DNA from: an uncultured Ferrimonas sp.
Lineage (GTDB): Bacteria > Pseudomonadota > Gammaproteobacteria > Enterobacterales > Shewanellaceae
Reading direction: 5' to 3'
Assembly (NCBI RefSeq): GCF_947489035.1
Contig: NZ_CANLCI010000003.1
Location: 91,533-155,532 of the forward strand
DNA: 64,000 bases
How positions within the stretch are numbered: the stretch's first letter is position 1; every line of letters starts with the position of its first letter. The position numbers were made by a program, and so were the translations under genes. Of the stretch, positions 51,272 through 60,501 are shown in pieces. The notes under the pieces are model-generated. The model was not told the origin of the DNA, did no database searches, and saw only the letters and a list, made by a program, of their open reading frames with translations.

Positions 51272-52465
51272 ATGAAAGTTCTGCTGATCGAAGACGCAAG
51301 AGACGTTCGACAAGTGCTTAAAGCTTCCTTAACTCGATACGGATATCACGTACTGGATGCTGAACATGGTGCCCAAGGTTTAGCACTGCTAAACCAACAC
51401 GAAGATGTTCAGCTGGTGGTATCGGATGTCTCGATGCCGGTTATGGATGGCCACCAACTTTGTCGTCTGGTGAAACAAAAGGATTTTGGGCGTTTCGTCT
51501 ACGTCATTTTGTTGTCGTCTCGCGACCAAGAACAAGAGATCATTGAAGGCCTAGAGTTGGGCGCCGATGATTTCCTCGCTAAGCAATCTCCCCTTGCAGA
51601 GCTCAATGCTCGCATGAGCGTGGGCAAGCGCATTATCGACCTCAATAACGAACTCAACCGCCAAAACGAAAAGCTCAACGTCGCCTACGACCAGATCAAA
51701 AAAGATCTGATGGTGGCCGCAGAGATGCACAGCAATCTGCTTCCGACCCAAAAACGGTTCCCAGGCACTGAGTTTGCGTGGATGTGCAACAGCTGCGCCT
51801 TCCTGGGTGGCGACATGTTTGATTACCAGCGGCTTGATGAGCACATCGTTGCCTTCTACTTGCTGGATGTCTCAGGCCACGGCATTCCCTCGGCATTGCT
51901 GTCATTCACCTTAAAGTACGCGTTATCGCCCAGTCACAAAGGTGCCAGCTTACTGAAGCGCTTTACCAATAACCCTCCGCACTACGAAGTGCTGGAACCG
52001 ATGGAAGTGGTTGCCAAGCTGAATGAACGCTTTATGGCACCGGGCTCCAGCAGCCAGTACTTCACCATGATCTACGCCTTACTCGATACCCGCAGCGGCA
52101 AAGTAACCGTATGTCAGGCGGGTCACCCCGGCTTATTGCATCAAGCCAGCACCGGCAAAACCATTGAACGAACCAACGACGGATTCCCGGTAGGGATGCT
52201 GCCAGACGTTGAATTCGATCAGTTTGATTTCTTCATGGAGCCCGGCGATCGCTTATTCCTGTTTTCTGACGGTGTGACTGAATGCTTTAACCCAGCCAAA
52301 GAGGAATACGGATCGGAACGGCTGATTAAGGTGCTAGAAAACTGCAAGACCATGACCATTGAAGAACAGGTGGCTGAAGTAGATAGACAACTGATTGGTT
52401 GGAACCAAAGCAACCAATTTGACGACGACGTATCGCTATTAGCGATCGAGTGGCAAGGACAGTAA
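51272..52465 (+). CDS. Response regulator with PP2C/SpoIIE phosphatase output
   Basis: 397 residues. REC domain about residues 1-120: acidic pair E7-D8, phospho-acceptor D52 in VVSDVSMPVMDG, Lys in DFLAKQSP. A coiled linker (about 125-165) joins a SpoIIE-type PPM phosphatase from about 175: GGDMFDYQRL, DVSGHGIPSALLSF, FSDGVTECFN and DDDVSLLAIEW hold the metal Asp residues. It should dephosphorylate the STAS partner 12 bases downstream when its REC domain is phosphorylated. No cognate histidine kinase is in the window. Confidence 0.9.
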   Translation: MKVLLIEDARDVRQVLKASLTRYGYHVLDAEHGAQGLALLNQHEDVQLVVSDVSMPVMDGHQLCRLVKQKDFGRFVYVILLSSRDQEQEIIEGLELGADDFLAKQSPLAELNARMSVGKRIIDLNNELNRQNEKLNVAYDQIKKDLMVAAEMHSNLLPTQKRFPGTEFAWMCNSCAFLGGDMFDYQRLDEHIVAFYLLDVSGHGIPSALLSFTLKYALSPSHKGASLLKRFTNNPPHYEVLEPMEVVAKLNERFMAPGSSSQYFTMIYALLDTRSGKVTVCQAGHPGLLHQASTGKTIERTNDGFPVGMLPDVEFDQFDFFMEPGDRLFLFSDGVTECFNPAKEEYGSERLIKVLENCKTMTIEEQVAEVDRQLIGWNQSNQFDDDVSLLAIEWQGQ

Positions 52466-52477
52466 GAGGAAATAGCT

Positions 52478-52804
52478 ATGGAACTAGTAACTTCGCGAGT
52501 CGACGACCGAGTAGTGGTGCGCCTACAAGAGAAACGCTTGGATGCGGCCTCTGCCCCAAAGTTTAAAAGCGCAATTGAAAGCGAATTAACCAAGGATGAA
52601 AAGCGCATCGTGCTTGATCTGTCAGAAGTCACCTTCATGGACTCCAGCGGTTTAGGCGCCGTGGTTGCCGTATTGAAGCAACTGAACGGCGGCGAGATCC
52701 GCGTGGTGGGCTTACAAAAGGCGGTGAAAGAACTCTTTCGCCTTACCCGCATGGATCGCATCTTCCAATGTCATGAAACCGTAGACAGTGCAATGGAAAG
52801 CTGA
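52478..52804 (+). CDS. STAS-domain anti-sigma antagonist
   Basis: 108-residue single STAS domain. The switch motif is FMDSSGLGAVVAVL, with the phospho-Ser most likely Ser57 (second Ser of DSSG), as in SpoIIAA and RsbV. It lies between its likely phosphatase (upstream) and kinase (downstream). Residues needed for a working switch are all present. Confidence 0.92.
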   Translation: MELVTSRVDDRVVVRLQEKRLDAASAPKFKSAIESELTKDEKRIVLDLSEVTFMDSSGLGAVVAVLKQLNGGEIRVVGLQKAVKELFRLTRMDRIFQCHETVDSAMES

Positions 52805-52814
52805 GGGCATATTT

Positions 52815-54002
52815 ATGCGTGGAATGATTCTTGGTGCAGGTAAAGGGACTCGGGTGAAACCAATCACCATCAATATCCCTAAACCAATGATCCCAATTTT
52901 ACGTCGACCACTGATGGAATCGATAATTCTGCAGCTGCGTAAATTTGGCATAAACGAGTTGGCTGTTAACACCAGTTACCTTGCGCCGGTTTTAGAAAAC
53001 TACTTCCGCGATGGGATCCAGTATGGGGTTGACCTGTGCTACTCCTACGAAGGCGAAAAGGTGGGCGACAAACTGATTGGCAAAGCCTTAGGCAGTGCGG
53101 GCGGAATGCGTAAAGTGCAAGAATATGCTCATTTCTTTGACGATACCTTTGTGGTCGTGTGCGGCGACGCTTGGTTTGATCTGGATTTCAGCAAAGCGCT
53201 GGAGTTTCATCGCCGTAAAGGCGGCTTAGCCACCATCATTACCAAAGAGATGCCCGATGAGATGCTCACTCGCTACGGCGTTGTCTCTGTTGATGAACAG
53301 CAACGGGTGGTTGGCTTTCAGGAGAAACCCGCGGTTGGTAGTGCCTGTTCCAATATGGTGAATACTGGCATCTACATCTTTGAACCTGAAATATTCAATT
53401 TCATTCCAGCCAATCAATCTTGGGACATCGGCGGCGATCTCTTCCCCGAGCTCGTCCGACGTGGGATCCCATTTTATGCTCAGGACTTCGATTTTCAGTG
53501 GCTTGATGTCGGTAACATCAGCGACGTCTGGCAAGTTACCGCCGATATCCTCAATGGCCACATCAGCGGCTACCCCATTCCAGGTAAAGAGGAACTACCT
53601 GGGGTCTACGTTGGGATCAACTGCCAAATCGATTTAGAAATGGTGGATATCAAAGGGCCCGTTGTGATTGGCAACGGCAGCCGGATTGAAACCGGTGCAG
53701 TACTGCGTGGCCCGCTGGTGATTGGCCAAAATTGTTATATCCAAGCCGGCGCCACCTTAAAACATTCCATCTTAGATGATTACACCTTTGTCTCCGGTGC
53801 CGCCAACGTGGATGAGCGCATTCTCCACGGCGAACACTGCATCGACCATCAAGGCAACCACTTCACTTTGGATGAGATCGGTGCCCAATGGATTTTGCAA
53901 GATACCCGCGAACGATACGTACCTGACGAGATCAGTCGTGAATTCATCAACGTATCCACGGGAATGAATACCAACGTCAAATCTTCAACAAGGAATTCCT
54001 AA
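52815..54002 (+). CDS. Sugar-1-phosphate nucleotidyltransferase with beta-helix tail
   Basis: 395 residues. N-terminal nucleotidyltransferase domain: MRGMILGAGKGTRVKPIT (nucleotide loop), NIPKPMIPIL, VCGDAWFDLD (metal Asp). C-terminal left-handed beta-helix repeats run from about residue 275 (GPVVIGNGSRIETGAVLRGPLVIGQ style hexapeptides). Resembles GDP-mannose/glucose-1-P transferases but sugar and nucleotide cannot be set. I chose the start at 52815, seven bases after GAGGG, over 52788, which overlaps the STAS gene. Its stop is coupled to the HATPase gene start (TAATG). Confidence 0.87.
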   Translation: MRGMILGAGKGTRVKPITINIPKPMIPILRRPLMESIILQLRKFGINELAVNTSYLAPVLENYFRDGIQYGVDLCYSYEGEKVGDKLIGKALGSAGGMRKVQEYAHFFDDTFVVVCGDAWFDLDFSKALEFHRRKGGLATIITKEMPDEMLTRYGVVSVDEQQRVVGFQEKPAVGSACSNMVNTGIYIFEPEIFNFIPANQSWDIGGDLFPELVRRGIPFYAQDFDFQWLDVGNISDVWQVTADILNGHISGYPIPGKEELPGVYVGINCQIDLEMVDIKGPVVIGNGSRIETGAVLRGPLVIGQNCYIQAGATLKHSILDDYTFVSGAANVDERILHGEHCIDHQGNHFTLDEIGAQWILQDTRERYVPDEISREFINVSTGMNTNVKSSTRNS

Positions 54003-54442
54003 TGGACAAGGAATTAGCGCTTTCCGGCGATGCCAGCTACGAGACCGTAGCCTTAATTGCTAAAGCAATATCAGGGATGTATCACCTCACGGTACTGCCT
54101 GCGGTAGACATCGACATGGTTGAACTTGCCGTTGTAGAGATTGGCAACAATGCCGTTGAACATGCCTATTCCGATCAACCGGGTAATACCCTTTGGGCTG
54201 CATTTCAATACAACAGCAGCCGAGTCTGCATCACCATCTCTGATAACGGCACCCGTATGCCAGAAGAGATGGTTAAAGAACTCGACAACGTTGAGATCCC
54301 CGAAATGGATCCCGACGACCCATCAACCTGGACCACCAGTGGACGAGGTTTCGGCATCATCAATCAAGTGATGGACGAGATTTTGTATTTCCAAGAGGAC
54401 GGCAAAAATCATTTTCGGATGATCAAGAACGTCGCCGCCTAG
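54002..54442 (+). CDS. RsbW-like serine kinase/anti-sigma HATPase
   Basis: 146-residue HATPase_c_2 protein. The N box is VEIGNNAVEHAYSD (near residue 46), G1 is ITISDNGTRMPEEM, and G2 is GRGFGIINQVMDEI. In partner-switching systems such a kinase phosphorylates the STAS protein and sequesters a target when free. No sigma factor gene is nearby, so its target is unknown. Coupled to the nucleotidyltransferase by overlap. Confidence 0.9.
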   Translation: MDKELALSGDASYETVALIAKAISGMYHLTVLPAVDIDMVELAVVEIGNNAVEHAYSDQPGNTLWAAFQYNSSRVCITISDNGTRMPEEMVKELDNVEIPEMDPDDPSTWTTSGRGFGIINQVMDEILYFQEDGKNHFRMIKNVAA

Positions 54443-54467
54443 TTGTTACTTGCAAGGATGCAACCCT

Positions 54468-56324
54468 ATGGCCTTCTACTTCGAGCAGTTTGAACACCGC
54501 AAGCCGCCTAAGCCACTGCCGTATAACCCTTTATTGGAGATGCTGTGGCAGTTTCTGATCACCGTTAATTTGGTGATTGGTGGCTGGTATATCACATGGC
54601 GTTGGACCAGCTCGCTGAATCCAGAAGCGCTGTGGTTTGCTATCCCATTAGCCTTGGCTGAAAGCTGCGCCTACATCGGCTTAGTGCTATTTAGCGTAAA
54701 CCTGTGGAAAGTGCGTGATGTTCCTAAACAAAGCCCACCGCAAACCATTAACGATTGTTTGCACGAAGCCTTAGAAGAGGATCGGCCAATCCGCGTGGAT
54801 ATGTTCTTCCCCTCTTACGATGAAGAGGAAGATCTGGTCCGACTTAGCATCGTTGATGCCTTAAAGGTGACCTACCCCCACTACATCGACACCAAAATCC
54901 ACATTTTGGATGACGGCAGTCGTCCAGCCATGGCAGAGCTTGCCAAAGAGCTGGGGGTTAACTACATCACCCGTGAAGGCAACATCGGCTTTAAAGCCGG
55001 TAATTTGCGTAACGCCATGGAACAGACCGATGGTGACTTCATTGTGATCTGCGATGCCGATACCAGACCCCTACCAACCATGATGGTGAATACCCTTGGT
55101 TACTTCCGCGATCCTGACGTGGCTTGGGTACAAACTCCGCAATGGTTCTTTGATCTGCCGGAAGGCGAATCCCTGACTCAATGGACCCAATCACGGCTGG
55201 GTAATGGCGCCGCTAAAGTGGCCGCACTCTTTGAAAAAGTGTATGGACCCGTCACCTTAGGTCAGGATCCATTCGTCAATGACCCACAGATGTTTTACGA
55301 CGTCATCCAACGCCGTCGTAACTGGGCAAACGCCTCCTTTTGCTGCGGTGCAGGGTCCATTCACCGCCGCGAAGCCGTAATGGAAGCGGCACTAAAAACC
55401 TACGCAGAAAACATCGATAAGCAGCGTCAGGATCAAGACAAAGCCATTCAGAAGCTCACCGGCGAGGAAGGCATTGATCAAGACTTAGTGGATTTGATGG
55501 ATCAGCAAACCGTGCTGGACACCGAGTTCACCCCCTACAAATTCCATGTGTCGGAAGATATCTATACCTCGATTGTGTTGCACTCTGACGAAGATCGGCA
55601 ATGGCGCTCGGTGCTGCACCCTGAAGTGGAATCCAAGATGCTGTCACCACAGGATCTGCAAACGTGGATGGTGCAACGCTTTAAGTATGCTGGCGGCACC
55701 ATCGACATCTCTGCCCACGACAACCCCGTGTTTCGTAAAGGCATGAGTCGCCCCCAGCAGGTTATGTACGCCGCGACAGTGTGGAGCTATTTTGGCGCCC
55801 TTTGGAACATCATCTTCCTGCTGGCGCCGGTCATCTATCTGTTTAGCGGTATCGCTCCGGTTGCGGCTTACTCCAAAGAGTTCTACCTGCATTTGATCCC
55901 GTTCATCATTACCAACGAGTTAGCCACCATGGCTGCCACCTGGGGCATTGCCGGCTTTAAAGGAAAATCCAACTACCTTGCCTTCTTCCCCGTTAATTTG
56001 CGGGCAATATGGACGGTAGTAAAAGGCGAACAGATCAAATTCCCAAGCACACCCAAGGATCGACAAGAGGGGAACTTCTTCCGCCTCGTCTTACCGCAGT
56101 TCGCCGTTATGGTGATCACCGCCGTTGCGCTGGTTTGGGGTTGGCTCAATTACAACTTCCATTGGTATGGCGATCTCAACTTATCCGGCTTAATCATCAA
56201 CACCTTCTGGTGTGCCAACAACATCATCGCAATGGCGGGAATGGTGGCCTGTGCATTCTGGCAACCGCCTCAGCCCGCCAGCGACCCACAACCCAGTGAA
56301 TCCCAAGAACCAATCACCGCTTAA
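54468..56324 (+). CDS. Membrane GT2 polysaccharide synthase, cellulose-synthase-like
   Basis: 618 residues from ATG 54468 with AAGGA nine bases upstream (a TTG-led frame starts at 54450). Two TM helices (about 23-75), a GT-A domain with ILDDGSRP, ICDADTRPL (DxD) and VSEDIYTS (TED equivalent), and a C-terminal TM block (about 430-600). The acceptor motif QxxRW of cellulose synthases is replaced by QRFKY. A charged insertion of about 55 residues (near 315-370) sits between the FCCGAG and SED motifs. No PilZ domain is seen. Probably a processive synthase exporting its polymer; polymer unknown. Confidence 0.85.
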   Translation: MAFYFEQFEHRKPPKPLPYNPLLEMLWQFLITVNLVIGGWYITWRWTSSLNPEALWFAIPLALAESCAYIGLVLFSVNLWKVRDVPKQSPPQTINDCLHEALEEDRPIRVDMFFPSYDEEEDLVRLSIVDALKVTYPHYIDTKIHILDDGSRPAMAELAKELGVNYITREGNIGFKAGNLRNAMEQTDGDFIVICDADTRPLPTMMVNTLGYFRDPDVAWVQTPQWFFDLPEGESLTQWTQSRLGNGAAKVAALFEKVYGPVTLGQDPFVNDPQMFYDVIQRRRNWANASFCCGAGSIHRREAVMEAALKTYAENIDKQRQDQDKAIQKLTGEEGIDQDLVDLMDQQTVLDTEFTPYKFHVSEDIYTSIVLHSDEDRQWRSVLHPEVESKMLSPQDLQTWMVQRFKYAGGTIDISAHDNPVFRKGMSRPQQVMYAATVWSYFGALWNIIFLLAPVIYLFSGIAPVAAYSKEFYLHLIPFIITNELATMAATWGIAGFKGKSNYLAFFPVNLRAIWTVVKGEQIKFPSTPKDRQEGNFFRLVLPQFAVMVITAVALVWGWLNYNFHWYGDLNLSGLIINTFWCANNIIAMAGMVACAFWQPPQPASDPQPSESQEPITA

Positions 56325-56338
56325 TTGGAGACACAGGC

Positions 56339-57691
56339 ATGTCGTTTAAACAAAACCTAGTCAATGCTCGACACCACTTTGTGTTTCTGCTGGGCTTAAC
56401 CGTTGCCTTTGGCATCGTGTTCAAGATTGAACAGAAACAATTTAAAGAGGATCTCGCCACAGCGCTGGTCTACAGCGAAGAGATCCCTGCCCCCAAGCCT
56501 CGGCCATTAACAGCGGAAGAGCAGCGCTGGGCAGAGATCGCATGGCGGTACTTTCAAAACAATACCCAACCAACAGGGCTGGTGAATTCGGTAAACAACT
56601 ACCCATCCACCACCTTATGGGATACCTCTTCTTATTTAATGGGGCTTATCTCTGCCCAACGACTTGGGATCATTACCGAAACCGAGTTCTCGCTGCGGTT
56701 AAGCAACGCACTAACCTCGTTAGCCAAACTGCCGCTGTACGACCAACAGCTGCCGAACAAGGCTTACGATACTCGCAGCTTATCGATGGTGAATTACGAC
56801 AACAGCGTCAATAAGCGCGGCATTGGTTGGTCTGCCATCGACATCGGTCGACTGTTGGTGCCGTTCAACATTCTGGCGTGGCAATACCCCCGCTATACCG
56901 AGCAAGTCAGTCGCGTTTTATCTCGCTGGGATATGGAACCACTGTTGCAGCGCGGTTTAATGTACGGCGCCACCATCGATAACGAGCTCAATGTAGATGA
57001 AACCATGTACGTGCAAGAGGGACGCATTGGCTACGAAGAGTACGCCGCTAAATCACTCAGCCTGATGGGGCAAGACGTATCTCAGGCCTTGCGATACACC
57101 GACTTTTTGGTCTTTGAAAACATTGATGGGGTGGACGTGCCCACCGACAGCCGCGATCCAGACCGCTATAAAGCCCACAACTACGTGGTCAGTGAAAGTT
57201 ACATTCTTGATGGCTTAGAGTTTGGCTGGGATAGGGTGTCTCATGAATTTGCCTGGCGCGTGTATCAAGCTCAACAAGCCCGTTATGAACGCACTGGCAT
57301 GTTAACGTCAGTCAGTGAAGACAACATCGATCGGCCCCCTTACTTTGTTTATAACACCGTATTTTCCGATGGGAAATCTTGGAACGCCGTTACTGACGAC
57401 GGCACCGATGCGTCCGAGTTTAAAACACTCTCAACCAAAGCCTCATTTGGTTGGTACGCCCTGTACCGTGATAAGTACAGCCGCTTGCTGTTAGCCGAAG
57501 CCAGTGAACTGTTTGACGCACAAAAAGGGTGGTATTCCGGTAAGTACGAAGTCACCGAAGAGATAAACAAAGCTTTAACGGCCAATACCAACGGCATCAT
57601 TTTAGAATCCCTGCTGTATATCCAAGAAGGGCAACTGCTGAACGTTGGTAGCAATAAGGGGCCTGTACGTTTAGCGCAAAAGGAGGAGTAA
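56339..57691 (+). CDS. DUF3131 protein 1, membrane-anchored
   Basis: 450 residues. One N-terminal TM helix (HHFVFLLGLTVAFGIVF) with the rest in the periplasm. DUF3131 domain with LTAEEQRWAEIAWRYFQNN, TTLWDTSSYL, DIGRLLVPF, GRIGYEEYAAKSL and SYILDGLEFGWD. The likely fold is an alpha/alpha toroid as in several glycoside hydrolases, with the acidic and WD residues as candidate sugar-binding or catalytic positions (inference). First of three tandem paralogues, 15 bases after the synthase. Confidence 0.85.
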   Translation: MSFKQNLVNARHHFVFLLGLTVAFGIVFKIEQKQFKEDLATALVYSEEIPAPKPRPLTAEEQRWAEIAWRYFQNNTQPTGLVNSVNNYPSTTLWDTSSYLMGLISAQRLGIITETEFSLRLSNALTSLAKLPLYDQQLPNKAYDTRSLSMVNYDNSVNKRGIGWSAIDIGRLLVPFNILAWQYPRYTEQVSRVLSRWDMEPLLQRGLMYGATIDNELNVDETMYVQEGRIGYEEYAAKSLSLMGQDVSQALRYTDFLVFENIDGVDVPTDSRDPDRYKAHNYVVSESYILDGLEFGWDRVSHEFAWRVYQAQQARYERTGMLTSVSEDNIDRPPYFVYNTVFSDGKSWNAVTDDGTDASEFKTLSTKASFGWYALYRDKYSRLLLAEASELFDAQKGWYSGKYEVTEEINKALTANTNGIILESLLYIQEGQLLNVGSNKGPVRLAQKEE

Positions 57692-57694
57692 TCG

Positions 57695-59143
57695 ATGAAC
57701 AATAACAGCCTGTTTGCGTTACTGCTCGCTGGTTTATGTGGTTGCCAAAGTATCGAGCCAGTTGCAACCGAGCCACGCCCGACTGAAGAAGGCGATGGCT
57801 TAGGGGTAGAACGTGCCGCACCATCGCCACCGGATGTGGGTGTACCCAACCCTCGTACCGGCAATCTAACTGAACGCGAATTAAAAATGGCGCATGCCGC
57901 TTGGAAGTACTTTGAAAATAACTACCAAGAAACAACGGGGCTAGTAAATGCCGTAGATGGGTATCCATCGACCACCTTATGGGATACCGCTTCTTATTTA
58001 GGTGGGTTGGTTACGGCCCGTGAACTGGGGATCATCGATAAACTCACTTTTGATGACCGCATGGTGCGCTTTATTAAAACCCTAAACACCATGGAGCTGT
58101 ACCGTGGCGAAGTCCCGAATAAAGCCTACAACACCCAAAATGCCGCCCAGGTGAACTACGCCAACCAACCCGGTGAAATTGGCTATTCGGCACTGGACAT
58201 TGGCCGCTTTTTAGTCTGGCTTTGGGTAATTAAAGAACGCTACCCCGAACATGCACCGGGGATTGATGCGGGGATCCTGCGATGGAACTTCTGCAACGTT
58301 GTGGATGAATACGGCACCATGTTTGGTGCCCTAGCCAGCCCAGGTGAACCCACCGAATACCTGCAAGAGGGGCGGCTTGGCTACGAAGAATACGCCGCAA
58401 AAGGCTTTCAGTTATGGGGCTTTCATACCGAACGCGCCTCTAAGCCCGATCCTTACGATGTCATCAATATGTACGGCTACGATATTCCCTACGACAGCCG
58501 AGATCCCCGCAAGCTGGTTGCACACAGTTACGTGGTAACTGAAAGCTACGTCTTGGATGGCATCGAGTTTGGTTGGGATCACCCTTGGGATAACACAACG
58601 GAAAATGTGGATTTCAGCCATCGCTGGGTGGCGGATTTTGCCCAGCGGATCTATGCCGTGCAAGAAGCCCGTTACATGCAAACGGGGATCATCACCGCCC
58701 GAACTGAGCACCAGTTAGATCAGGCACCCTACTTCGTTTACGACACCATCTACACCGATGGCTACGCGTGGAACACCATCTCGGAAAAAGGCGAATACCT
58801 GCCTCAGTACGCTGCCGTGGCGATTAAGGGCGCAATTGGTATGTGGGCACTGTGGGATACCCCATACACCGACATCGTTTTTGAGCACGTTGCCGATCTC
58901 TACAATCCAGAGAAAGGGTTTTATGAAGGGATCTACGAAAATGGTACTGGCCTGATCAACACCTATACCTCAAACAACAACGGCATTTTGATGGCCGCGT
59001 TGCTGTACAAACAACAGGGTAAGTTGGTTGTTGAACACCCTTGGCATCCACCAAGTCGCTGGGAAGCGGTAATTAATGACGAATTTAGCCCGCACATGCA
59101 GCAATGCTTGCCGTCACGGCATAATTGCAGCAGCTGTCGCTAG
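57695..59143 (+). CDS. DUF3131 protein 2, lipoprotein
   Basis: 482 residues. Signal peptide with lipobox LLAGLCGC, Cys about 17, Gln at +2, so outer-membrane sorting is likely. Linker rich in Pro and Glu to residue 60, then a DUF3131 domain with PSTTLWDTASYL, YSALDIGRFL, GRLGYEEYAAKGFQLWG and SYVLDGIEFGWD, very like paralogue 1. Three bases after it. Its last 68 bases overlap the next gene. Confidence 0.86.
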   Translation: MNNNSLFALLLAGLCGCQSIEPVATEPRPTEEGDGLGVERAAPSPPDVGVPNPRTGNLTERELKMAHAAWKYFENNYQETTGLVNAVDGYPSTTLWDTASYLGGLVTARELGIIDKLTFDDRMVRFIKTLNTMELYRGEVPNKAYNTQNAAQVNYANQPGEIGYSALDIGRFLVWLWVIKERYPEHAPGIDAGILRWNFCNVVDEYGTMFGALASPGEPTEYLQEGRLGYEEYAAKGFQLWGFHTERASKPDPYDVINMYGYDIPYDSRDPRKLVAHSYVVTESYVLDGIEFGWDHPWDNTTENVDFSHRWVADFAQRIYAVQEARYMQTGIITARTEHQLDQAPYFVYDTIYTDGYAWNTISEKGEYLPQYAAVAIKGAIGMWALWDTPYTDIVFEHVADLYNPEKGFYEGIYENGTGLINTYTSNNNGILMAALLYKQQGKLVVEHPWHPPSRWEAVINDEFSPHMQQCLPSRHNCSSCR

Positions 59144-60491
59144 TGTAATTAGCCTGAGCGGTTGCGGGACCATAGCCACGACCACCAACAACGGCTGGAA
59201 GTCATTTCGTAATTCGTCGATGTTTTGGTTTGGCCGTCATGGCCCACTCAGCGAAGTCGAACTGGGTTGGGCCGAAACCGCATGGCAATACTCGGTAAAT
59301 AATACCGATCCCACCACTGGCTTAGTCAGTGGCGTTGACCGCTACCCAACGGCCAGCATGGCCAATGTGGCAGAAACACTGGCCAGTCTTCATGTCGCCT
59401 ATCAATTAGAGTTGGTGGACGATCTATCGTTTGATGGGCGCTTATCGGCAATTTTGCATTTCCTCAACACCATGGAACTGTTTGAAAACCGAGTGCCCAA
59501 TCGCATCTATCATACCCAAACCGGAAAAATGGTCAGCCTTACCGGCGAGCCTGGCGAAATCGGCTGGTCTGGCTTAGACATTGGCCGCTTACTGATTTGG
59601 CTCAACCTGTTTAAACGATTCTACCCGGCCTATGGCGAATACATCGACAAAGCCATTTTACGTTGGGATTTTTGTGCCCTATTGGCGCCGAACGGCACCA
59701 TTCAAAGCGGCGTGAAAGAAGACGATAAACTCACGGTGCGCCAAGATGGGCGCTTAGGCTACGAAGAGTACGCCGCCTATGGTTACTCATTGTGGGGCTT
59801 TGATACCGGCAAAGCCGATCTGTTGCTGCCGTATCAAATGTTCAACTTGTACGATTTGCCCTTTCTGGTTGATGGCAACGATCCTCGGGTTGATGGGGTA
59901 CCAAACCCACTGGTGCCAACGCCCTTTTTCTTAGCGGGGCTTGAATTTAACTGGGATAAAGCCAGCGACACCGACAGTAATGATTTAACTCATACGCAAG
60001 CCGATTTAGCCCAGCAAAGTGTGCAGTTGTACGCCTTGCAAGAAGCACGCTTTAAAGAGGACGCGCTGCATACCGCTCGCTCAGAACACATCCTAAGCAC
60101 GGAACCGTGGTTCTTATACGATTCTATTTGGGGTCACGGCAGCCCATTTCCCTCCATCGCCGATGATGGCACCTTCCACGATGAACTGGCCTTGGTGTCG
60201 GTTAAAGGCACCTTCTTGATGTGGGCACTCTGGGACACCCCCTACACCGAAGAACTGATGATCTTAGTTGAGCCATTACACGATGAAGAGAAAGGTTGGT
60301 TTGAGGGGCGTTATGAACGCAGTGCCGGTTACGAAAAAGCGATATCGTTACCAACTAACGCGGCCGTCTTAGAAAGCCTGTTGTATAAGAAACACGGCAA
60401 ATTACTCAGCCTGCCCTACCCCAATGCCCGCCTTGAAGTGGTGCGCGACAGCGAGTTTAATCACCCAGGCAAATGCCAACCTCGGCTTTAA
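59076..60491 (+). CDS. DUF3131 protein 3, lipoprotein
   Basis: 471 residues with signal peptide and lipobox ISLSGC (Cys about 30). Start ATG lies inside the previous gene (68-base overlap); no later in-frame ATG would keep the signal peptide. The domain retains GWSGLDIGRLLIWLN and GRLGYEEYAAYGYSLWG, but the LWD-containing block of paralogues 1 and 2 is replaced by PTASMANVAETL, so this copy may bind rather than cleave (inference). Confidence 0.85.
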   Translation: MTNLARTCSNACRHGIIAAAVASVISLSGCGTIATTTNNGWKSFRNSSMFWFGRHGPLSEVELGWAETAWQYSVNNTDPTTGLVSGVDRYPTASMANVAETLASLHVAYQLELVDDLSFDGRLSAILHFLNTMELFENRVPNRIYHTQTGKMVSLTGEPGEIGWSGLDIGRLLIWLNLFKRFYPAYGEYIDKAILRWDFCALLAPNGTIQSGVKEDDKLTVRQDGRLGYEEYAAYGYSLWGFDTGKADLLLPYQMFNLYDLPFLVDGNDPRVDGVPNPLVPTPFFLAGLEFNWDKASDTDSNDLTHTQADLAQQSVQLYALQEARFKEDALHTARSEHILSTEPWFLYDSIWGHGSPFPSIADDGTFHDELALVSVKGTFLMWALWDTPYTEELMILVEPLHDEEKGWFEGRYERSAGYEKAISLPTNAAVLESLLYKKHGKLLSLPYPNARLEVVRDSEFNHPGKCQPRL

Positions 60492-60501
60492 ATAGACGGC
60501 A

